Below, one piece after another: positions 27,003-35,703 of a DNA stretch of 64,000 bases. Position 1 is the first letter of the stretch; every line of letters begins with the position of its first letter. The stretch is from JBAXAM01 sp964565935 (GTDB lineage: Bacteria; Pseudomonadota; Gammaproteobacteria; UBA9339). The position numbers and the translations under genes were made by a program. Under the pieces are notes generated by a model, which ran no database searches, was not told the origin of the DNA, and saw only the letters and a list, made by a program, of their open reading frames with translations. Location: contig CAZMGW010000001.1 in the NCBI GenBank assembly GCA_964565935.1, positions 21,273-85,272 on the forward strand, written 5' to 3'.

Positions 27003-28196
27003 ATGAATCATTTTATAAAAAGAACTCTCTTTATTGTTGATGGAACACTAAGTGAATTATTGGTAATCCCACTTTTATTACTGCTTTGCGTTGCAGCAAA
27101 AATTATATACTCTAAAAAAAACACCATCTTCTTTGGTATGATGCACATCAATAACTTAACGTATGTAGCTAAGACTATGCGTTTAAAGGGTTATACGGTG
27201 CAAGTTGTGCCTTTTATGATTCCAGAACATGAAGTGGATGTTATTCCCTATGACGTCAATTTAAAAAGAAAATATCCTTTACTTTATTCCCATTTTATTG
27301 GGCAATACATTTTAACATTTTGGATTTTTATATGGTCAATCTTTAATTTTCACATTTTTGTTATGCCATTTCGCACGCGCATTCTTGATCGTGCAGTATG
27401 GCTGAAATTTTTTGAGATTCCCTTACTACACTTAGCGGGGAAAAAAGTCATCCTGAACACCTATGGTGGAGATGTGGCGACACCACGGCTCAAACGACGC
27501 CATGATCTTAAATATAGCTTGTATGAGGGTTATATGGCAGACCCACAGTATCGTGCTTATGATGAAGAAGCCATAGCTAGAAACACTCGAAAACTTGAAA
27601 AACAGGCCGATTACATTATCAGTGCGATTGACCATGTCGATTACCTTGAGAGAGTTGATGAATATTTTCACCTTCGATGTATCGACACACAATCAATTCA
27701 TCCTAATTATAATGTTCAAAATCAAATTCCTGTGTTTGTGCACGCACCGAATCATCGTCTTATAAAAGGTACTGATAAAATTATAGAGGTTATCGATTCG
27801 TTAAATAAACGGGGTTTCCCTTGTGAACTTAAAATTGTCGAAAATACCTCGAATGCAGAGCTTTTAAAAATCATTAAAGAATCTGACGGTGTTATTGATC
27901 AATTATTGCTTGGTACCTATGCGCGTCTTGCTATCGAAGCCATGGCTCTTGGTAAACCTGTTTTTTGTTATTTGAGGCAGGATCTCTATAAATTCAACCC
28001 TATTTGGACAGATTGCCCTATTATTAATGTAGATCCAGATAATTTAGAGCAGAAACTAGAACTCTTTTTAAAAAGCACATCAGAGGAACGATTAAAAGTC
28101 GGCATAAAAAGTAGAAAATATATCGAAAAATATCATAGCTTAGAATATGTAGGTTCTCGATTTAATTCCATTATACAAAAGGTCCTAAAGTCATGA
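27003..28196 (+). CDS. GT-B glycosyltransferase, membrane-associated
   Basis: A 397-residue protein with hydrophobic segments at about 13-35 and 98-120 in the acceptor half. A donor half from about 240 has VFVHAPNHRLIKGTDKIIEV, then a Glu-containing GTYARLAIEAMALGKPVFCY segment, which corresponds to the E-x7-E region of GT4-like enzymes. The NTYGGDVATPRLKRRHD segment (about 156-172) is characteristic of a subgroup in polysaccharide loci. Its end overlaps the next start by ATGA. Specificity unknown. Confidence 0.72.
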   Translation: MNHFIKRTLFIVDGTLSELLVIPLLLLLCVAAKIIYSKKNTIFFGMMHINNLTYVAKTMRLKGYTVQVVPFMIPEHEVDVIPYDVNLKRKYPLLYSHFIGQYILTFWIFIWSIFNFHIFVMPFRTRILDRAVWLKFFEIPLLHLAGKKVILNTYGGDVATPRLKRRHDLKYSLYEGYMADPQYRAYDEEAIARNTRKLEKQADYIISAIDHVDYLERVDEYFHLRCIDTQSIHPNYNVQNQIPVFVHAPNHRLIKGTDKIIEVIDSLNKRGFPCELKIVENTSNAELLKIIKESDGVIDQLLLGTYARLAIEAMALGKPVFCYLRQDLYKFNPIWTDCPIINVDPDNLEQKLELFLKSTSEERLKVGIKSRKYIEKYHSLEYVGSRFNSIIQKVLKS

Positions 28197-28984
28197 CACA
28201 AAACGATAAAGCAGACACAACGTACTGGGATAACAATTGGTCTAAAGTAGAATTCCCAAAGGCCTTTGATGAAAATGATCAAAGTCTGGATAATTACGTT
28301 AATCTTAGGCTTCATGATTATTTTAAAAATCTTTTAAAAGATAAGAAAAAATTCAGTGTTTTAGAAATTGGCTGTGCAAATTCTATTTGGCCCATTTATT
28401 TCCATCAATACTTTAATGCTGATGTTTATGGTGTGGATTATTCTGAAGTGGGATGTGAAAAAAGCCGTGCACTTTTGAAACATTACAAAGTTCCGGGTGA
28501 GATTTATTGCACTGACCTCTTTTCACCACCTGCAAATCTCTTAGAGAAATTTGATTTTGTTGTTTCTTTCGGGGTTGTGGAACATTTTAAAAACACATCA
28601 GAATGTCTTAAATCTTGTGCTGCTTTTGTTAAGCCAGGTGGTGTCCTACTAACAGTGATACCTAATATTCCTAGTATTATCGGAACAATTCAAAAACATG
28701 TTGACCGCGACGTTTATAATATTCATGTGCCTTTGACGAAGGAAATGCTTATATCAGCGCACCACGATGCCGGATTAAACTTAGAAAGCTGCGATTATTT
28801 TATGTCCATTAATTTAAGTGTTGTTAACTCTGGAACATTTTCCTCGAATCCCTTCAACCGATATCTCCGTCATATATTATCAGCACCCTCAAAAATATTC
28901 TGGTTCTTGGAAAAATATGGCATAAAAATACCAAAAAATAGATTCACTTCTCCATATTTAATGGCTCTGGCAAAGTTACCTTAA
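28193..28984 (+). CDS. Class I SAM-dependent methyltransferase, last gene of the 21-kb block
   Basis: A 263-residue methyltransferase. SAM motif I reads VLEIGCANSIWP (about 55-66), an unusual version with Ala-Asn in place of Gly-x-Gly. It is followed by YGVDYSEVGCEKS and VSFGVVEHF, the common motif of UbiG-like enzymes. The end is 6 bases from the convergent WbpD-type gene, with no obvious terminator between them. Because motif I is altered, SAM binding is likely but less certain than for the other family members here. Confidence 0.75.
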   Translation: MTQNDKADTTYWDNNWSKVEFPKAFDENDQSLDNYVNLRLHDYFKNLLKDKKKFSVLEIGCANSIWPIYFHQYFNADVYGVDYSEVGCEKSRALLKHYKVPGEIYCTDLFSPPANLLEKFDFVVSFGVVEHFKNTSECLKSCAAFVKPGGVLLTVIPNIPSIIGTIQKHVDRDVYNIHVPLTKEMLISAHHDAGLNLESCDYFMSINLSVVNSGTFSSNPFNRYLRHILSAPSKIFWFLEKYGIKIPKNRFTSPYLMALAKLP

Positions 28985-28990
28985 ATTCGA

Positions 28991-29572
28991 TCAATCCGCC
29001 CTAACACACTTACCATTAACCAGCTTATATTTAGCTTTAGTGCTAGGGCATATAACCTCAGAACCATCACCATGTAGCGGCAAATTCAGCTGCTCTCCGT
29101 ACTCACTCATCCACCCTATTTGCTTCGCAGGAACACCGACCATCAAGGCATAATCCGGAACATCGCGATTAATAACTGCGCCTGCACCAATAAAAGCATA
29201 TCTACCAATTGTCACACCACAAACAATAGTGCAATTTGCGCCTAAAGTAGCCCCATTTTTAACCAGGGTGTTACGATATTGGTCTTTGCGTGATATTGCA
29301 GAACGAGGATTATATACATTAGTAAACACCATGCTTGGTCCGCAAAAAACATCATCCTCTAACGTTACATTATCGTACACAGAAACATTATTTTGGATTT
29401 TAACATTATTACCAATAATAACCTTATTCCCCACAAAAACATTCTGCCCTAAAGAACACTTGCTTCCCACCTTGGCACCAGCACAAATATGCGTCCAATG
29501 CCAAACATGAGTACCCTCCCCAATATCAGCACCAACATCAATTACGGCTGTTTCGTGTTTTATATATTTCAT
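28991..29572 (-). CDS. wbpD: UDP-2-acetamido-3-amino-uronate N-acetyltransferase, WbpD/WlbB-type
   Basis: A 193-residue left-handed beta-helix acyltransferase. Hexapeptide repeats start with VIDVGADIGEGTHVWHWTHI (about 11-30) and continue through VKIQNNVSVYDNV and the VFTNVYNPRSAISRK loop, to ATLGANCTIVCGVTIGRYAFIGAGAVI. WbpD/WlbB acetylates the 3-amino group of UDP-GlcNAc3NA, giving UDP-2,3-diacetamido-glucuronate. The next two upstream genes encode the WbpB- and WbpE-type enzymes of the same path, 4 and 22 bases apart, which strongly supports the assignment. Confidence 0.87.
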   Translation of the reverse strand: MKYIKHETAVIDVGADIGEGTHVWHWTHICAGAKVGSKCSLGQNVFVGNKVIIGNNVKIQNNVSVYDNVTLEDDVFCGPSMVFTNVYNPRSAISRKDQYRNTLVKNGATLGANCTIVCGVTIGRYAFIGAGAVINRDVPDYALMVGVPAKQIGWMSEYGEQLNLPLHGDGSEVICPSTKAKYKLVNGKCVRAD

Positions 29573-29576
29573 CTTA

Positions 29577-30650
29577 TTAGTACTCTAACGGCAAAGATAT
29601 TTTATTTCCGTCGCGCGCTGAAAGATATGCGGCAATCAAAACCTCTAAAGATTTCAGCCCCTCTCTTCCATCAGTTTCAGGCTCAATATTACCACGCAAA
29701 ACCTCTACCACATTCTCATAATAGCGCGGATGACCAAAGCCATACACTGAGCTTATTGCGTAGCTAATTGCTTTAATTTCGTTGTCTTCATCGCGCTTGT
29801 CTTGAAATTCCCAATGCTGTATTTCATTCACTGCCACTCCACCAATACGCACCGTACCCTTCTCACCTATAATCGTAATCGACCCTTCAAAATTTTTATC
29901 ATGTGCTAACATAGTAACATTTACCGAACCAAGAGTTCCCGAACGCCACCTAACATTAAGCACTCCAGTATCCTCGGTTTCAATATTGCGCGCTAAGGTA
30001 GCGGTCATTGCTTGCACCGACGCAACAGGGCCAAACAACCAATCAAGAAGGTCAATATAGTGGCTAGCTTGATTCATTAGAGCACCGCCATCAAATTCCC
30101 AAGTACCGCGCCACTTTGCTTCGTTATAATAACTTTGTGGCCGTGACCAGAGCACATTTATATTAACCAAATAAATACGCCCAAAACGGTTATGTTCTAT
30201 TGCTCGTTTTAATGCCTGTAAGGTTGCATTCATGCGATTTTGTTTCACGACAAACAACCTCACGCCAGCTTTATCACATGCCTTAACCATGCCTAACCCA
30301 TCTTGCCAACGCGTTGCCATGGGCTTCTCTGTAATCACATGTCGACCCGCGCTAGCAATACGACAAACCTGGGATGCATGTAACCCGCTAGGGGTACAAA
30401 CGCTTATAACGTCGGCATTGGAGTTTCGTAGTAATTCCTCCAAGTGAGGATATCCGGTGCTTCCTGTCATTTGTACGGCTTGCTTAAGAGCATTTTTATC
30501 TGTGTCACACACAGCATCTAGAACTAAGTTCTCCTTATGTTCTTTGATTGCCTCAAAGTGTTTATGAGCAATTCGTCCACAACCCACCAAAGCAATACGA
30601 ATTTTTCGGTCTTTTATAACATACGGCACTTCTTTGTTAACATTAGTCAT
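29577..30650 (-). CDS. wbpB: UDP-N-acetylglucosaminuronate 3-dehydrogenase, WbpB/WlbA-type (Gfo/Idh/MocA)
   Basis: A 357-residue NAD-dependent oxidoreductase. The nucleotide fold starts IRIALVGCGRIAHKHFEAI (about 18-36), followed by the family motif TEKPMATRW with the catalytic Lys. The C-terminal half is the Gfo/Idh beta-sheet domain. WbpB oxidises C3 of UDP-GlcNAcA so that WbpE can aminate it. Context: between wbpE-like and wbpD-like genes on the same strand. An extended N-terminus of about 17 residues precedes the Rossmann motif. Confidence 0.87.
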   Translation of the reverse strand: MTNVNKEVPYVIKDRKIRIALVGCGRIAHKHFEAIKEHKENLVLDAVCDTDKNALKQAVQMTGSTGYPHLEELLRNSNADVISVCTPSGLHASQVCRIASAGRHVITEKPMATRWQDGLGMVKACDKAGVRLFVVKQNRMNATLQALKRAIEHNRFGRIYLVNINVLWSRPQSYYNEAKWRGTWEFDGGALMNQASHYIDLLDWLFGPVASVQAMTATLARNIETEDTGVLNVRWRSGTLGSVNVTMLAHDKNFEGSITIIGEKGTVRIGGVAVNEIQHWEFQDKRDEDNEIKAISYAISSVYGFGHPRYYENVVEVLRGNIEPETDGREGLKSLEVLIAAYLSARDGNKISLPLEY

Positions 30651-30672
30651 AGTGGTTTATCCTAAAAAAACC

Positions 30673-31761
30673 TCAAGTTATATTATTATCAATTAGCTGC
30701 TGCACAATAAATTCTATATCATGATCTTGCAAATATGGATGCATTGGTAGACTTAATACTTTACTAGCAGTCAATTCTGAAATTTGCAGCTCACAATCAA
30801 AATAATCAGCAAAAACCGGCTGCTTATGCAATGGAATAGGGTAATGTATTGCAGTTGGAATTCCCGCGTTCTTTAATTTTTCCTGAACTTGATCTCGGTT
30901 ATTTACTTGAGTCGTATACTGTGCATAAACACTAGTATTAAAAGGTTCAATGTAAGGTGTAATCATTCTATCTTTTAATAACTCAGTGTACTTTGCGCCG
31001 ACCTTGGTACGCAACTCAATTTCCTCTGGAAAAATCTCGAGCTTAGCTAATAAAATTGCTGCTTGAATAGTATCCAACCTTCCGTTGATACCCAGGCGTG
31101 AATGATGGTAACGTCGATCTTGACCATGTAATCTAATTTCTTGCATAGCCTTAGCCAACTCATCATCATTAGTAAAACAAGCGCCCCCATCGCCGTAACA
31201 ACCCAATGGTTTCGAAGGAAAAAAACTAGTGCACCCAATAGTTGAAAGATTACATGATTTTCTGCCTTTATAAGTTGCACCAAAACTTTGGGCGGCATCT
31301 TCAATTACCGGGATTTTAAACTTGGTGGCAATAGCATTGATCGCATCAAAATCAGCACACTGACCAAAAAGAGAAACTGGCATGATCGCTTTAGTTTTTT
31401 GAGTAATTGCAGCCTCGATTTTTGTTATATCAATATTGTAAGTACGAGGGTCAATATCAACAAAAACAACTTTTGCTCCTAGAAGAGCTATCATTTCGGC
31501 CGTAGCAATAAAAGTAAACGGCGTGGTAATTACTTCATCGCCTACGCCAACTCCCAATGCCATCATTGCGATTAATAAAGCATCTGTTCCATTTGCCACG
31601 CCAATACAGTATTTTGTCCCCACAAAAGTGGCAAGCTTATCTTCTAGCTCCTTAACCTCGGGCCCCATAATATATTGACCATGATCCAAAACTTTAAGGA
31701 TTCTTTGATTTACGTTTTCCTTTATTCTCTTATATTGATGATTTAAATCCACAAATTGCAT
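30673..31761 (-). CDS. wbpE: UDP-2-acetamido-3-keto-uronate aminotransferase, WbpE/WlbC-type (DegT family)
   Basis: A 362-residue PLP aminotransferase from the ATG at 31761, which has GGAG about 12 bases upstream; a GTG at 31779 would add six residues. Visible features are GVANGTDALLIAM, TPFTFIATAEM, the EDAAQSFGA motif with the PLP-binding Asp, and FFPSKPLGCYGDGG with the Schiff-base Lys. It transfers an amino group, usually from glutamate, to the 3-keto sugar made by WbpB. It is the first gene of the three-gene leftward unit. Confidence 0.87.
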   Translation of the reverse strand: MQFVDLNHQYKRIKENVNQRILKVLDHGQYIMGPEVKELEDKLATFVGTKYCIGVANGTDALLIAMMALGVGVGDEVITTPFTFIATAEMIALLGAKVVFVDIDPRTYNIDITKIEAAITQKTKAIMPVSLFGQCADFDAINAIATKFKIPVIEDAAQSFGATYKGRKSCNLSTIGCTSFFPSKPLGCYGDGGACFTNDDELAKAMQEIRLHGQDRRYHHSRLGINGRLDTIQAAILLAKLEIFPEEIELRTKVGAKYTELLKDRMITPYIEPFNTSVYAQYTTQVNNRDQVQEKLKNAGIPTAIHYPIPLHKQPVFADYFDCELQISELTASKVLSLPMHPYLQDHDIEFIVQQLIDNNIT

Positions 31762-32040
31762 AAAATACGAACACTCCACTTATTTAGTTAATTTATTCAT
31801 TTATTAGCTGTATTATTTACCTTATCCGTAACAAAAACTCCTCTAATAAAAATTTCCCACCATAAAATACCGCCAAACAATTTCCTAACCTTTATGTTCT
31901 ATTGCCTTCTTGCCATCACCCCTTTGAGTTGTAGATAAAATCAAAAAAATAAAAGCAACATCGAATTGTGAGTCAACGAATCATCAGTTCGGTAACATTT
32001 TTATTTGGGTCAACGCGCATATAAACAACACAATCTCTTG
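31762..32040. other. Intergenic region between two leftward polysaccharide units
   Basis: These 279 bases separate the end of the gmd-manC unit from the start of the wbpE-wbpB-wbpD unit. The stretch is AT-rich and should hold the promoter of the latter, but I see no strong -35/-10 pair, hairpin terminator or ops-like core. Confidence 0.4.
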
Positions 32041-33096
32041 TTAAGTATATTCTTTTGATAAAGAGTCGATAACCAACCTAATATCCTGACAACAATCCTT
32101 CGACACCACCAAAACCGCATCTGAAGTTTCAACAATAATACAATTAGTTACACCCAACGCCACCACTTTACGCTTGGTTGCATGGATATAAGAATTGCTG
32201 ACATCTTTAGTATCAACATCACCAATAATAACATTGCCGTTTGTATCTTTTTTGCCAAATTCCCACAAAGCCTGCCATGAACCAAGATCGCTCCAACCGA
32301 TATCAAGCGGCACGGCAATCGCAGATTTGGTTTTTTCCATAATCGCATAGTCAATTGTGTCGCTGCGGCAAGTATTAAACTTTTTGCTATCTATTTCAAA
32401 CGCTTCGCCAGATAAGTTTGCGTTATTATTCACAATGTCTTCACAAATCTGATAGATATCCGGCGCATTTTGCCTTAATTCCTGCAAATACTTGCTTGCA
32501 CGAAACATAAACATGCCACTATTCCAATGATATTTGCCTGAAGCAACATACTCCTTTGCCAAATCAATATTTGGCTTTTCCACAAACCTTGAGACCTTAC
32601 ACACCCCGCCATCATCCAACTGCTCGCCAAACTCAATATAACCATAACCAGTTTCAGGATGGCTTGGCACAACCCCAAAACAAACAAGAAAATTTTGTTC
32701 AGCGTATTTCTTGGCAACTGCGATGGCTTGGTGAAATTTGGGCACATCAGCAATGACATGATCTGCGGGTAAAATCAATAATAACGGATCCAAACCTTGA
32801 GCAAGCAGCTTAAATGCGGCGATCGCAATTGCCGGAGCTGTACCCTTCCCCATTGGCTCTAAAATCACCTGCACCTTGTTAGACTGCGATTGTCCAACAA
32901 CCAAATCGTAATGCTTGCTGCTACATACGATAATTGGCGCAGCAAGTTCTTGCAAACCATACATTCGATCAACAGTTTGTTGAAACAAAGCCCGCTCACC
33001 AATTAAATTCGCGAACTGTTTCGGATTTTGCTTGCGTGATATTGGCCACAATCTGGTGCCAAAACCACCAGCTAAAATTATAGGAGTAATTGTCAT
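32041..33096 (-). CDS. manC: Mannose-1-phosphate guanylyltransferase, single-domain form
   Basis: A 351-residue nucleotidyltransferase making GDP-mannose from mannose-1-phosphate and GTP. The N-terminus has the pyrophosphorylase signature ILAGGFGTRLWPISRKQNPK (about 7-26). LPADHVI, VEKPNIDLAKEY and HWNSGMFMF follow. It stops at about 350 residues, so the C-terminal cupin phosphomannose isomerase domain of the longer ManC/AlgA proteins (about 470-480) is absent and mannose-6-phosphate must come from elsewhere. It ends the leftward unit that also contains gmd and fcl, so its product probably feeds GDP-fucose synthesis. Confidence 0.9.
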   Translation of the reverse strand: MTITPIILAGGFGTRLWPISRKQNPKQFANLIGERALFQQTVDRMYGLQELAAPIIVCSSKHYDLVVGQSQSNKVQVILEPMGKGTAPAIAIAAFKLLAQGLDPLLLILPADHVIADVPKFHQAIAVAKKYAEQNFLVCFGVVPSHPETGYGYIEFGEQLDDGGVCKVSRFVEKPNIDLAKEYVASGKYHWNSGMFMFRASKYLQELRQNAPDIYQICEDIVNNNANLSGEAFEIDSKKFNTCRSDTIDYAIMEKTKSAIAVPLDIGWSDLGSWQALWEFGKKDTNGNVIIGDVDTKDVSNSYIHATKRKVVALGVTNCIIVETSDAVLVVSKDCCQDIRLVIDSLSKEYT

Positions 33097-33116
33097 AGCA
33101 CTATTAGAATTTTACT

Positions 33117-34913
33117 TTATTTATACTCTTTATTATTGCGTGAAACCAAAGCTGATTTATAAGAGCTAACGATAAAAAAATTCTTTTCAACCTTTCCATT
33201 TAGTTCCAATAGAGTGGAATTTTCCTGAATAATACCAGGATCGCTTAAAACAAAAAATTGTGAATAATCTCGTAAGTTCATTGCGGAAAATATAACAAAT
33301 GATGAGCTTGGATATTGCTTATCAGCAATTCTTATCAAATCCCCCGATATTTCAGGACAATACTTACCCAAATATTCGTATCTTTTTCTAGTAGCTTCTC
33401 TAAGCCCATGGTTTGAAAAATCATTTTCGCTCGGATGAATAACCACATAAGGAGATTTTGCTACATTACGCACCAAAATAACATTTTTTTCTGGAAAAAC
33501 ATGAAAGGGATCTTTGATTCTTTGCGGTTGGGTGAAAAAAGGAAGTATAAGACTTAAAACCAGATAATAACTCAAAAGAATTATAGCCGCTAATTTAGTA
33601 TAAAAAAAAGATCCATCATAATAAACCGAAGCTGGTTTAAAAGAATCTATATGCTTCCTATTCTTATACGCAACAACCACTAGAACTAACGTAATAACCC
33701 AAAATGGATATGTGGCAGCAAAAATCCTAATACCCCCATCTGTCCATAGCATTAAAGCAGAAAAAATTATCCCCATAAAACCAGCCATAATGAATTTGAT
33801 CATTCGATGTAAATATTGGTTCGTATAGGCACGTTTTAAGATATAAAAACATAAACAAATCAAACAAAAACCAGCAATTCTAATCAACGCCTTAATCCAA
33901 GAGGAGTTTTTTAAGAAGTCTAATGGCACCAGTAAGCTTAAGTGTAACTTAACAAACCCTAAAAACCCTTTAGCAAACCCCAAAAAGATGAGTAAAGGAT
34001 TATGCAAAAACACCTTAAGACTTTCTTTATAAAGAAATGAGGCTTGTTCTGGTTCGGTCATACTGGATAAAACCGGATACAGTTTATACGCGGCAATCCA
34101 TCCTTTACCGCCAGAAACAACTCCCAAAAGAGTAAAGGCAAAATTAGCATGCATTTGATTATCTGCATTCCCATAAACTTTTTGTGCAATAATAACCACA
34201 AGCGTGGCAACAATCATTGCCCCGCAAAAATGAATAAATATTCTTAAACGAGCACTAGTGGATTTTGTAAAATCGAACATAGCTAAAAAAATCATACAAG
34301 GCAGAACTAAAAATGCGCCAGCTCGCGCATGTAAAGCAAAGGTTAATACGAAAATGCCGAAAGAGAATGTTAAGACTTGACGCGTAATATACCCAATCCA
34401 AAGAAAAACAAATGCAAGCATTCCTAAAGCTATTCCCGTAGTTTCCGTAAGCGTGGTTGGAATAAAAGACATAGCCAAAACAAAACCACCCACTAAAAAC
34501 ACTGCCCATGCTATCCTACCAAGAGTTTTTCCAACGGCATAAGCCGCCAACGAACATGACAACCCACACATAAAAGCCTGAAGAATCATTGCATACCAAA
34601 AACTTCCGTGCGTTAAAAACAACTCAGAGGAAAATAGCAATGTATGTATTGGTCGCCGTAGATTCCACAAGCATAGCAATCCCGACTCTAAATACCGCAA
34701 AGCACCAGAATAATAACCCCCAGCATCGCTATACGGTATAACACCCAACAAAGCAGAGTAATAACATTGGGGGTTTATTTCTGGAGAATTGCATCCATAC
34801 CACGTAAGCACAAGCGGCACAAAAAAAAGGATTGCTCCTAAAGATACAAAAAAACCGACCTGTAAATTTCTCAAATAAATGTTTTTTAAAAAACCGGAAC
34901 TAATATTCGGCAT
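33117..34913 (-). CDS. Polytopic membrane protein, GT-C-like glycosyltransferase candidate
   Basis: A 598-residue protein with about ten or more hydrophobic spans in the first 430 residues, then a soluble C-terminal part of about 160 residues. In the first external loop is GVIPYSDAGGYYSGALRYL (about 57-75), an Asp-containing motif where GT-C enzymes have their catalytic acid; RRPIHTLLFSS and LHARAGAFLVLP also resemble this class. It lies 20 bases upstream of manC and 12 bases downstream of a methyltransferase. Periplasmic glycosylation of the growing glycan from a polyprenyl donor is inferred. I do not recognise a named family. Confidence 0.6.
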   Translation of the reverse strand: MPNISSGFLKNIYLRNLQVGFFVSLGAILFFVPLVLTWYGCNSPEINPQCYYSALLGVIPYSDAGGYYSGALRYLESGLLCLWNLRRPIHTLLFSSELFLTHGSFWYAMILQAFMCGLSCSLAAYAVGKTLGRIAWAVFLVGGFVLAMSFIPTTLTETTGIALGMLAFVFLWIGYITRQVLTFSFGIFVLTFALHARAGAFLVLPCMIFLAMFDFTKSTSARLRIFIHFCGAMIVATLVVIIAQKVYGNADNQMHANFAFTLLGVVSGGKGWIAAYKLYPVLSSMTEPEQASFLYKESLKVFLHNPLLIFLGFAKGFLGFVKLHLSLLVPLDFLKNSSWIKALIRIAGFCLICLCFYILKRAYTNQYLHRMIKFIMAGFMGIIFSALMLWTDGGIRIFAATYPFWVITLVLVVVAYKNRKHIDSFKPASVYYDGSFFYTKLAAIILLSYYLVLSLILPFFTQPQRIKDPFHVFPEKNVILVRNVAKSPYVVIHPSENDFSNHGLREATRKRYEYLGKYCPEISGDLIRIADKQYPSSSFVIFSAMNLRDYSQFFVLSDPGIIQENSTLLELNGKVEKNFFIVSSYKSALVSRNNKEYK

Positions 34914-34925
34914 ATACCTCTCTCC

Positions 34926-35669
34926 TTATATTTTTTCCACAACCACAAACAACCTAAAAGCCGAAAATTTTCCGATTTTATTTTCGAGCTTTTTTTCAAG
35001 CGCTAATATACCATCAAAAAATCTCGCCGGGATAAGAGACCAGGGCTTGAATCCACCCGATAACGGATAGCAAAACAAACTAATATATTCCTTCTTTATT
35101 ACTTTAAACATAGGAAATAGTTCCAAAAATTTTTCATTGTATTTACCGAATATTAATTCGGGAATAGCCTGATTAGCATCAAAGGATTGCCAGGGTTGCT
35201 GAGATTGGATATCTTCAAAAGGGTTCACACCCATTTTTACTGGTTCAGGATGAAAAAAGTTATAAAAAAACCAACTTACGCTCGTAATAGCCGGCTCCAA
35301 CAAAACAATCCTCCCTCCACTTTTTAAAACCCTACTAGCTTCTTGAAAAAAAAGAGCTGGTTTTTGGATATGATGTAATACATCTACCATCAAGATGGTA
35401 TTAAAAGACTCGTCTTCGAAAGGCAAATGCTGCGCATCACAAACAACATCTACCCATGGTGTAGATAAAATATCGGTTGAAACCACGCCGGGATATAATC
35501 TTTTCAGATTACCGGTACCACCACCAATTTCTAAAATATTTGGCTCCTTAGAGTACCTCATCATTCTTGCATAATAATCTTTGTAAATTTCTCTAAGAAT
35601 TTCTTTTGAATCCCATATCGCATGGTGCTCTTGTAAAATTTTATAGCCGGCGTCCAAGGTTTCGTTCAT
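34926..35669 (-). CDS. Class I SAM-dependent methyltransferase
   Basis: A 247-residue methyltransferase. Motif I is ILEIGGGTGNLK (about 44-55), followed by STDILSTPWVDVVCDAQHLPF and ILMVDVLHHIQ, then LKSGGRIVLLEP. This is the UbiE/Methyltransf_11 pattern. It is 12 bases upstream of the membrane protein gene and 34 bases downstream of the methyltransferase-GT2 fusion, so all belong to one unit. Acceptor unknown. Confidence 0.77.
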   Translation of the reverse strand: MNETLDAGYKILQEHHAIWDSKEILREIYKDYYARMMRYSKEPNILEIGGGTGNLKRLYPGVVSTDILSTPWVDVVCDAQHLPFEDESFNTILMVDVLHHIQKPALFFQEASRVLKSGGRIVLLEPAITSVSWFFYNFFHPEPVKMGVNPFEDIQSQQPWQSFDANQAIPELIFGKYNEKFLELFPMFKVIKKEYISLFCYPLSGGFKPWSLIPARFFDGILALEKKLENKIGKFSAFRLFVVVEKI

Positions 35670-35703
35670 ATTATTAAATTTCGTTTAATGGAAACAAGTT
35701 TAC

